13,406 nucleotides of DNA from Firmicutes bacterium UBA5201. Lineage in GTDB: Bacteria; Bacillota; Clostridia; Peptostreptococcales; Acidaminobacteraceae. The stretch is from positions 209,946 to 223,351 of the forward strand of contig DHVT01000025.1 in NCBI GenBank assembly GCA_002412775.1. The letters run 5' to 3'. Below are positions 7,888 through 13,406 of the stretch, piece by piece (the first letter of the stretch is position 1; each line of letters opens with the position of its first letter). The translations under genes and the position numbers were made by a program. The notes beneath the pieces are model-generated. The model was not told the origin of the DNA. It searched no databases and saw only the letters and a program-made list of their open reading frames with translations.

Positions 7888-7976
7888 GAACAGGAGAAGG
7901 TCTAATCCTTCGCGAAAAGGGGGACTGGCATATTAATACATATGGAAAATCAAAAATACTAATAGTCCTTATAGCT

Positions 7977-9896
7977 TTGATGGTTTTGTTGAGTTCGTGT
8001 CAAAAGGAAAGTGAATCCTATTTTTTAACCGAAGAGGAACAAGCTTGGTTGACTGAGCATGAAGGACAAATCCGAATTGGATACACCACAGACTATCCGC
8101 CTGTCGAGTTTTTGATCTCTGACGAGTACATTGGAATTTCTGCGGATTATTTCAAACTTTTGGAGACGAAGTTGAACACCAGGTTTGAAATGGTGCGATT
8201 CGAGCAGTGGAGCGACTTGATTGAAGCCGCACGCAAAAAAGAGGTATCGGGCATAACCGCTGCAACAAAAACCCCTGAGCGAAGCACCTATTTGGATTTC
8301 ACAGTCCCATACATCATGAATCCAAATGTCATCATAACCCGGAAAAATTTTTCGGAGAAGTTGACCTTTGAAAAACTATCAAACTCAAGTATGGACATTT
8401 TGGTCATTGAAGAATATTCCATCGTGGAATATCTTGAAGTAAATCATCCGAAACTGGAGTTCCGAACTGTACCAAACACTTCAGATGGTTTAAGACTCGT
8501 GTCATTTGGCGAAGCAGATGCGCTTATTGTAGAAGTCATGAGCGCTTCGGCGGAAATAGAAAAAGATAAGATCACCAATTTGATGGTGAACACTGAAATT
8601 GCATATGACTCCAATTTGTCCATAGCCACTCGAAACGATTGGCCGATGCTAAGCACCATTTTGAACAAAGGACTTGCGCAAATCACAGATGCCGAGAAAA
8701 AATACATCCAGAACAAGTGGGTGCCATTACAAAGAAAAAGCATCGTTGAAAATCGGTTTTTTTGGATTGGTTTAGGCACAATTTTATTTGGACTGAGCGC
8801 AATGATCGTGATGATCATGGCTTGGAATCGTTTGTTGAAAAAGGCTGTCCTTGAAAAAACTGAGGAACTCAGATACAAATCGTACCATGACGAATTGACG
8901 GGTCTCTACAATCGCACATATTATAGAGAGCAGTTGGAACATTTCGAAAGGTCGAAAGTAATGCCATTATCCATTGTATTGGCCGATCTCAATGGTTTGA
9001 AAATAACCAATGACACATTAGGTCATGAGATAGGTGATCAATTGCTCAACAAAATCGCTGAGATCTTAAAATCAAATTGCGGTGAGAACGATAGTGTAGC
9101 TCGCATAGGCGGCGATGAATTTGTCGTGTTGATGCCAGGTGGAACCGATCAAATGGCACAAACGCTATGCAATAAAGTAAAGATTGCCTGCGATGAAGCA
9201 AAGATGGATCCCATTAAACTTTCCGTGGCATTAGGGCATTCTGAAAGAGTGGATTTGGATCAAAGTTTGCAATCCGTCTTTAAGAAGGCGGAAGACCAAA
9301 TGTATGAAAACAAAATGTATGAAAGTGAAAGCACGCATACAGGAATTCTGGATTCCCTTAAGGCCATGCTAAGAGATAACACTGAAGAAACTACTGAGCA
9401 CAGTAGACGTATGGAAGAAATGGCTTTACAACTCGGTGAACTCATTGGACTGACACAGCCAGAGCTCAACGCTCTGTCATCGTTGGCTGATTTACATGAT
9501 TTGGGGAAAGTGGCCATACCGGACAAGATCTTGCTTAAAGAAGGACCACTTACTGAAGAAGAAATGGAAAAAGTGAGAAGACATCCCAATCTGGGCTATA
9601 AAATTGCAGGGACTTCCCCAAAGCTTACTAAAATTGCGGAGGGCATACTGTCTCATCATGAATGGTGGGATGGCAATGGCTATCCACGAGGTTTGAAAGG
9701 GCAGGAAATACCTATACTTGCAAGAATCATTTCTCTGGTCGATGCATTTGATGTCATGACCAGTGGAAGACCTTATAAAGCTGCGATGACAGTGGCAGAA
9801 GCCATTGAGGAAATCAAACGGTGTTCAGGTTCTCAATTTGATCCCGATTTAGTGGATTTGTTTGTAAAAGAAGTAATACCACCAATTCATCAATAA
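7977..9896 (+). CDS. Membrane sensor with SBP_bac_3, GGDEF and HD-GYP domains; start probably further upstream
   Basis: A c-di-GMP turnover protein (639 residues counted from TTG 7977). Order: lipobox-like LLSSC (Cys8); extracytoplasmic amino-acid-type binding domain (about 30-250, with RIGYTTDYPPVEF); one TM helix (about 261-283); GGDEF domain (about 298-455); HD-GYP domain (about 460-635). The diguanylate cyclase site RIGGDEF (376-382) is intact, with Asp337 as second metal ligand. The RxxD inhibitory site is GEND (369-372), so product inhibition is probably lost. The phosphodiesterase site is complete: HD at 507-508, HHE at 560-562 and DGNGYP at 565-570. The protein can therefore in principle both make and break c-di-GMP under ligand control. 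The lipobox is only 7 residues from TTG 7977, too short for a signal peptide, and no ribosome site precedes it. The frame is open upstream to 7890, and ATT 7932 has AAAAGGGGG 8 nt before it. It is monocistronic with its own promoter and terminator. Confidence 0.87.
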   Translation: MMVLLSSCQKESESYFLTEEEQAWLTEHEGQIRIGYTTDYPPVEFLISDEYIGISADYFKLLETKLNTRFEMVRFEQWSDLIEAARKKEVSGITAATKTPERSTYLDFTVPYIMNPNVIITRKNFSEKLTFEKLSNSSMDILVIEEYSIVEYLEVNHPKLEFRTVPNTSDGLRLVSFGEADALIVEVMSASAEIEKDKITNLMVNTEIAYDSNLSIATRNDWPMLSTILNKGLAQITDAEKKYIQNKWVPLQRKSIVENRFFWIGLGTILFGLSAMIVMIMAWNRLLKKAVLEKTEELRYKSYHDELTGLYNRTYYREQLEHFERSKVMPLSIVLADLNGLKITNDTLGHEIGDQLLNKIAEILKSNCGENDSVARIGGDEFVVLMPGGTDQMAQTLCNKVKIACDEAKMDPIKLSVALGHSERVDLDQSLQSVFKKAEDQMYENKMYESESTHTGILDSLKAMLRDNTEETTEHSRRMEEMALQLGELIGLTQPELNALSSLADLHDLGKVAIPDKILLKEGPLTEEEMEKVRRHPNLGYKIAGTSPKLTKIAEGILSHHEWWDGNGYPRGLKGQEIPILARIISLVDAFDVMTSGRPYKAAMTVAEAIEEIKRCSGSQFDPDLVDLFVKEVIPPIHQ

Positions 9897-9900
9897 AATC

Positions 9901-9965
9901 AAACCGCCAATCAACCGCCGTTTGGGTACCTGGTACCCGAGCGGCAATTGATTGGCGGTTTTTTT
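9901..9965 (+). terminator. Long intrinsic terminator containing palindrome copy 2
   Basis: The outer arms 9901-9914 and 9948-9961 pair perfectly. The inner stem 9917-9930 / 9932-9945 continues the helix with two G-U pairs and a 2-nt mismatch, around a single central base (9931). Seven T residues (9959-9965) follow the closing GGCGG. It ends transcription of the c-di-GMP gene, 4 bp after its stop. The inner part is a copy of the 2724-2754 palindrome. Confidence 0.92.
9916..9946. repeat. Inverted repeat, copy 2 of a shared palindrome
   Basis: The 31-bp element aligns without gaps to 2724-2754, with four differences: positions 8 (C/T), 16 (the centre, A/T), 25 (A/G) and 31 (G/A). The core GGGTACC-N-GGTACCC is unchanged. 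The changes within the arms produce G-U or mismatched pairs, so the RNA hairpin is mostly kept. Here it forms the top of a terminator stem. Confidence 0.85.
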
Positions 9966-10102
9966 GCTCTGAGCTATGAATAATATGGATGAAATCGGGT
10001 AAAGTATTGGTGACTTTTGTAATGCCACCAAATTATATTATACAATTCCCAAAAAAATTAAATGTTAATAAAAGCCAAATATAATGTTTGGGGATGGTTT
10101 GA
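9966..10102. promoter_or_regulatory. Upstream region of the GMC oxidoreductase gene with two operator-like inverted repeats
   Basis: This AT-rich gap must hold the promoter of the gene starting at 10103. Two dyads are visible: TTGGTG (10007-10012) / CACCAA (10026-10031), and a 17-bp near-palindrome at 10031-10047 (8-bp arms, one mismatch). A TATAAT at 10080-10085 has no good -35 and would leave a leader of only about 10 nt, so I do not call it the promoter. The ribosome site is a weak GGGGATGG (10090-10097). Confidence 0.35.
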
Positions 10103-11386
10103 ATGAGTAAGAAATATGAGTTTGTGATTATTGGATCCGGTGCAGGTGGTGCTACGTTGGCAAGAGAACTCAGTAAAACACATAGTGATATCCTTGTGAT
10201 TGAAAAAGGGGATTATGAAGACAAATTCGGAACATTTGCTGACGCATTAAGGTATTATGATGGCAATAGAGTCACCAGAGTACCGTTGAAATCCAGTGAG
10301 GGTGTAATACTTTATAGAACAATGATGGCAGGTGGGAGTGCGTTTGTATCGGCAGGCAATTTTTGTCGTTGTTTGGAGAAAGAGTTCAGTGAGTTAGGAA
10401 TTGACCTTCAAGAAGAATTTATTGAAGCTGAAAATGAAATCAGGATTGCCCCTTTAGCAGATGAGTTGATTTCAGACAGTTCTAAAACTCTGGCAAAAGC
10501 AGCAAAAGATTTGGGCTACAACATGCAAAATATGATGAAATCAATAGACGCATCCAAATGTATCAAGTGTGGACTGTGCACATTCGGATGCAAAATGGGA
10601 GCCAAATGGACTCCGCTAGAATATCTGAGAGAAGCAACAGAAAATGGAGTTGAAGTTTTGTACAATGCCTCAGTGGAGAAGGTCACTTCAGAGAATGGCA
10701 AAGTAACAGGTGTTTTGTTGCATCGAGGACATGAGCATTTAAGCATATTGGCGAACACTGTCATACTGGCTGCGGGAGGTATTGGCACTCCTGTTATTCT
10801 TCAGGCATCTGGCATTGATGAGGCTGGAACCAATCTTTTCATTGATACATTTGTGAACATTTATGGTGAACACGATACAATGAGCATGGCACATGAACCC
10901 CAAATGGCAATGGTGATCATCGAAGAGCATGAAAAAAAGGGCTTCCTATTATCAACATTCTTTAACCATTCCAAATCATTTAGAATGATTGAATCCGGTG
11001 CTAAGGGTTTTGCCCTTCCCAACAACAAAATACTTGGTTTCATGAACAAAACATCGGATGAAGCCTCTGGGCATGTTCATGCAGATGGTACTATTTCAAA
11101 AAAAGTGACTGCCCCAGATCAACAAAAATTGGATGCTGGAGCAGATTTGGCAAAGGAAATTCTTATAAAAGTTGGAGTAGATCCAAAATCCATCATCGTT
11201 TCACGACCAGCTGGTGCTCATCCCGGTGGGACAGCAGCTGTGGGGCGGGTTGTTGACAACAACCTCGAAACGAGAATCAAAAATCTGTTTGTCTGTGATG
11301 CCAGTGTGTTTCCAACTACACCGGGGTTGCCGCCGATTTTGACCATCATAGCTTTGGCTAAAAGACTATCAAAAAAACTGGCATAA
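10103..11386 (+). CDS. GMC-type FAD oxidoreductase with embedded four-cysteine cluster motif
   Basis: A 427-residue cytoplasmic flavoenzyme related to glucose-methanol-choline (GMC) oxidoreductases. An N-terminal FAD dinucleotide fold shows GSGAGG at residues 11-16 and the ribose-binding acid in VIEKG (32-36). MMAGGSAFVSAGN (74-86) matches the second FAD-contact region. An insert at 153-163 reads CIKCGLCTFGC (Cys153, 156, 159, 163), a CX2CX2CX3C ferredoxin-like motif suggesting a 4Fe-4S cluster and an electron-transfer partner other than oxygen. ILAAGGIGTP (221-230) is the usual FAD motif. The C-terminal domain has GAHPGGTAAVG with His373 at the catalytic position, then DASVFPTTPGLPP (399-411), where the usual second His/Asn is replaced by Pro410. 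At 427 aa it is shorter than classical members (about 530-600). It is transcribed alone and converges with the amidohydrolase gene. The substrate, probably an alcohol, sugar or cyclic compound, is unknown. Confidence 0.82.
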   Translation: MSKKYEFVIIGSGAGGATLARELSKTHSDILVIEKGDYEDKFGTFADALRYYDGNRVTRVPLKSSEGVILYRTMMAGGSAFVSAGNFCRCLEKEFSELGIDLQEEFIEAENEIRIAPLADELISDSSKTLAKAAKDLGYNMQNMMKSIDASKCIKCGLCTFGCKMGAKWTPLEYLREATENGVEVLYNASVEKVTSENGKVTGVLLHRGHEHLSILANTVILAAGGIGTPVILQASGIDEAGTNLFIDTFVNIYGEHDTMSMAHEPQMAMVIIEEHEKKGFLLSTFFNHSKSFRMIESGAKGFALPNNKILGFMNKTSDEASGHVHADGTISKKVTAPDQQKLDAGADLAKEILIKVGVDPKSIIVSRPAGAHPGGTAAVGRVVDNNLETRIKNLFVCDASVFPTTPGLPPILTIIALAKRLSKKLA

Positions 11387-11400
11387 GCCTATCAGTTGCT

Positions 11401-12639
11401 TCAAATTTTCAATTGATTATATGTTTCTCTCAAACTTGAGGCGATCACCTTGCCCGAACGGATGACAAATCTTCGTTCCGGTTGTAGGCTGATGGCCTCG
11501 TCTATATTTTTGGCGTCTGTGATGACGAGGTTGGCAGGATTGCCTACGGAAATGCCATAGTCGTCAAGCTTCAGAATTTTTGCGGCATCATTGGTGATCA
11601 TGTCAAAGATTTTCTCGCGTTCATGAGGGAGGCTCATTTGAGCCGCATGAGCTGTGATCAGTGCCACCTGTAACATGTCTGCGCTTCCGAACGGATAGAA
11701 AGTGTCACGTACGCAATCTTGGCCAAAGCTCATGACGATGTCACGCTCAAGGAGCTCCTTGACACGTGTGATGCCTCTTCGAATGGGCTGTTTGTCGCTT
11801 CTTCCCTGCAACATCAGATTGGTCACGGGATTGGTGATCATGAACATCCCTGATGCCTTCACCTTGTCCATGACGAAATTCGCATAGTGGTCGTCATAAG
11901 CGGCGAGTGCGCAAGTATGTCCTGCAGTGACTCTTCCTTGCCAGTGATTTTTAAAAGTCGCATCCGCAACCATTTCAAGCGTGCGATAAAAGGGATCGTC
12001 TGTTTCATCCACGTGCATGTCCACATCGGCATTGAAGGCTTTCGCAATTTTAAAGATGAGATCCACATGGTAATGACTGTCGGTAGGAGACGTCTCGTTG
12101 GCGGGCATACCTCCGATCACATCGGCACCCATATCCATGGCTTGCCATAACAACTCGGCGCAGCCGTGATTTTTGACGATGCCTTCTTGTGGAAATGCGA
12201 CGATTTGCAGATCAATCAAATGTTTGACTTTTTCCCTGAGGGCCAAAATCCCTTCAAGGGGTTTCAATCCGCCTATGGTGTCCACATCCACATGGGTGCG
12301 CATATGCAGTGTTCCATTTTGAATGGCTTTTTGAATCACTTTCATAGAACGTTCGACAACGTCGTCCACCGTGTAACTTCTCTTTTTGTCCCATATGATT
12401 TCAATGGCCTCAGTCAATGTGCCGGTGACGTTAGGCCGCACCACATCCAGTATGTTTACTTTGTCGAGATGTATATGCGGCTCGACAAAAGGTGGGGTGG
12501 TCAACAAGCCGGCCGCGTCTATTTCTGTAGTGCCTTTGGATGCAATATTGGAAGCAATCTGTGAAAATTTCCCGTCTTCTATCCCGATATCCACAATTTC
12601 ACCAGTTCTCATACGTGCATTTCTTATAATCAAGTCCAT
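11401..12639 (-). CDS. CodA-like (cytosine deaminase family) amidohydrolase
   Basis: A 412-residue cytosolic metal-dependent hydrolase, colinear with E. coli cytosine deaminase CodA (427 aa) over almost its whole length. Expected residues are present: HIHLD (His55, His57), FPQEG (Gln151, the cytosine-contact Gln position), MHVDETDD (His209 metal, Glu212 catalytic), GHTCALA (His241) and FGQDCVRD (Asp308 metal). QGRSDKQPIRRGITRVKE and YPFGSADMLQV also match CodA segments closely. The loop that is HDD in CodA is Gln307-Asp308-Cys309 here, so the substrate-loop Asp (Asp314 by E. coli numbering as I remember it) has become Cys. The enzyme may therefore prefer isoguanine, a modified pyrimidine, creatinine or an s-triazine-like ring over cytosine. 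The start is set by AAGGAGGT (12645-12652), 5 nt upstream. No codB-like permease adjoins it in this window. Confidence 0.85.
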   Translation of the reverse strand: MDLIIRNARMRTGEIVDIGIEDGKFSQIASNIASKGTTEIDAAGLLTTPPFVEPHIHLDKVNILDVVRPNVTGTLTEAIEIIWDKKRSYTVDDVVERSMKVIQKAIQNGTLHMRTHVDVDTIGGLKPLEGILALREKVKHLIDLQIVAFPQEGIVKNHGCAELLWQAMDMGADVIGGMPANETSPTDSHYHVDLIFKIAKAFNADVDMHVDETDDPFYRTLEMVADATFKNHWQGRVTAGHTCALAAYDDHYANFVMDKVKASGMFMITNPVTNLMLQGRSDKQPIRRGITRVKELLERDIVMSFGQDCVRDTFYPFGSADMLQVALITAHAAQMSLPHEREKIFDMITNDAAKILKLDDYGISVGNPANLVITDAKNIDEAISLQPERRFVIRSGKVIASSLRETYNQLKI

Positions 12640-12675
12640 GTCAAACCTCCTTCTCTCTAAAAGTATTTACCCATT

Positions 12676-12705
12676 TTTATGATATAATATAGGCATGGAA
12701 TTCAA
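12676..12705 (-). promoter_or_regulatory. Possible promoter of the CodA-like gene
   Basis: On the minus strand TTGAAT (12705-12700) and CATAAA (12681-12676) are 18 bp apart, giving a leader of about 30 nt. The match is moderate. It overlaps the plus-strand extended -10 at 12680-12688, so the two divergent genes would compete for RNA polymerase here. Confidence 0.35.
12680..12688 (+). promoter_or_regulatory. Extended -10 promoter for the potassium channel gene
   Basis: TGATATAAT is a perfect extended -10 (TGn-TATAAT). No good -35 lies 16-18 bp upstream, which is usual for this promoter class. Transcription would start near 12695, giving a leader of about 44 nt before ATG 12739. Confidence 0.5.
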
Positions 12706-12738
12706 GTTTAAACAAAATACAATTTTGTGAGGTTAAGG

Positions 12739-13406
12739 ATGGATACAAAACGTTTGAGAAATGAACTGGATACCATAATAAATGGCGTCGATACGCCGAT
12801 GGGAAGAGGATTTGATATTCTTTTGATATGGGGAATCGTGATCAGCAGTTCGCTATTAATCCTCGATTCGGTAATGTCCATCCACATTCAATATGGTCAA
12901 TGGATTCAATGGGTTCAAAATATTTTCCTGGGACTTTTCACAATTGAATATTTGACTAGGGTTTATGTCGCAAAAAATAAAAGAAAGTATGTCACCAGTT
13001 TCTATGGAGTGGTGGATTTTTTTGCAATCGCTCCGGTATATTTGAGTTATTTGATCCCTGGAAGCGGCGTTTTTCTGATTGTGAGATCATTGCGTCTTTT
13101 GCGCTTGTTCAGCATATTGAAAATGGGGCGCTACATCTCTGAATCGGGTGCTCTAATGAGAGCCATGCACGCCAGCAAGACAAAAATCACCGTATTTCTT
13201 GTGACTATTTTGTTTATTATTGTCATCGTCGGGGCACTCATGTTCATCGTCGAAGGGCCTCAAAATGGATTTGACAATATACCCGAATCCATGTACTGGG
13301 CTGTTGTCACTGTTTCCACAGTCGGTTATGGAGATTTGTCTCCGCAGACCTCACTTGGAAAATTGATTGCCAGTGCGTTGATGTTGCTCGGTTATGCCAT
13401 CATAGC
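12739..13406 (+). CDS. Six-TM voltage-gated-type potassium channel, 3' truncated
   Basis: The first 222 residues of an ion channel; the frame is still open at the window end. S1 is about residues 25-44 and S2 about 57-75. S3 is about 88-105. S4 about 112-131 carries regularly spaced arginines (IVRSLRLLRLFSILKMGR), the voltage-sensor pattern. S5 is about 149-172. A pore helix leads to the selectivity filter TVSTVGYGD (TVGYGD at 194-199), and S6 starts near 207. This is the Kv/KvAP-like bacterial plan; a C-terminal tail or RCK domain may lie beyond the window. The start is supported by GTGAGG (12727-12732), 6 nt upstream of the ATG. It would set membrane potential or K+ flux. It is divergent from the amidohydrolase gene with about 100 bp between starts, which does not imply a shared function. 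Confidence 0.9.
   Translation, partial: MDTKRLRNELDTIINGVDTPMGRGFDILLIWGIVISSSLLILDSVMSIHIQYGQWIQWVQNIFLGLFTIEYLTRVYVAKNKRKYVTSFYGVVDFFAIAPVYLSYLIPGSGVFLIVRSLRLLRLFSILKMGRYISESGALMRAMHASKTKITVFLVTILFIIVIVGALMFIVEGPQNGFDNIPESMYWAVVTVSTVGYGDLSPQTSLGKLIASALMLLGYAII

Noticed and set aside
7890..7976. Possible c-di-GMP riboswitch in the leader of the c-di-GMP gene
   Set aside because: The leader is only about 38 nt and lacks the conserved GEMM core and paired helices; the small CCTT/AAGG hairpin at 7907-7920 is too weak to call, though it does touch the ribosome site.
10080..10085. TATAAT as promoter of the GMC gene
   Set aside because: No acceptable -35 at 16-18 bp, and the start point would fall inside or after the ribosome site.
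12166..12564. Long open frame on the plus strand opposite the amidohydrolase gene
   Set aside because: It lies entirely antisense to a clearly conserved enzyme, has no ribosome site, and the translation shows no family features.
1..13406. CRISPR arrays, tRNA/rRNA genes, transposases, prophage or toxin-antitoxin genes
   Set aside because: No regularly spaced direct repeats, RNA-gene signatures or mobile-element protein motifs were seen on reading both strands.

Overview
The window looks like chromosomal DNA of a low-to-moderate-GC anaerobic Firmicute, probably a clostridium. The supporting signs are strong AGGAGG-type ribosome binding sites, a surface protein anchored by S-layer homology (SLH) repeats, cysteine-cluster redox proteins typical of anaerobes, thiosulfate/sulfur-type permeases, and no outer-membrane components. 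A Fusibacter-like genus would fit, but that is a guess from gene content. I see no rRNA, tRNA, CRISPR array, transposase or prophage gene. The window cuts the first gene at its 5' end and the last gene at its 3' end.

Left part (1-2707, plus strand): a tight three-gene transport operon. It holds an SLC13/DASS-type permease with two internal TrkA-C (RCK-C) domains, followed by the two half-size YeeE/YedE proteins (PmpA/PmpB type) that together match one full thiosulfate/sulfur transporter. It ends before a perfect 15-bp-arm palindrome at 2724-2754. A well-formed sigma-A promoter (2758-2786) then drives a 418-aa protein made of two flavodoxin-like domains, the first with an iron-sulfur-flavoprotein cysteine motif. 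A bidirectional terminator (4083-4112) separates it from the next, convergent operon.

Centre (4116-9965): a minus-strand two-gene operon encodes a secreted SLH/Ig-like/carboxypeptidase-regulatory-like protein and then an RND/MMPL-type exporter. Divergent from it is a membrane c-di-GMP protein with an amino-acid-type periplasmic-binding sensor, one TM helix, GGDEF and HD-GYP. Both catalytic sites look intact. Its start is anomalous: there is no ordinary start codon where the lipoprotein signal peptide should begin. It ends at a long terminator that contains a second copy (27/31 identical) of the 2724-2754 palindrome.

Right part (9966-13406): a compact GMC-type flavin oxidoreductase with an embedded four-cysteine ferredoxin-like motif is convergent, 14 bp away, with a minus-strand CodA-like amidohydrolase. 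The amidohydrolase keeps all metal and catalytic residues but has Cys where E. coli cytosine deaminase has the substrate-loop Asp. Divergent from it, with overlapping promoters, is a six-TM voltage-gated-type potassium channel with a TVGYGD filter, cut by the window end.

The genes form several small independent transcription units, not one pathway. The points most worth checking are the start of the c-di-GMP gene, the shared palindrome family, the double flavodoxin protein, and the altered active-site residues in the amidohydrolase and GMC enzyme. I found no clear sign of a wholly new multi-gene system.
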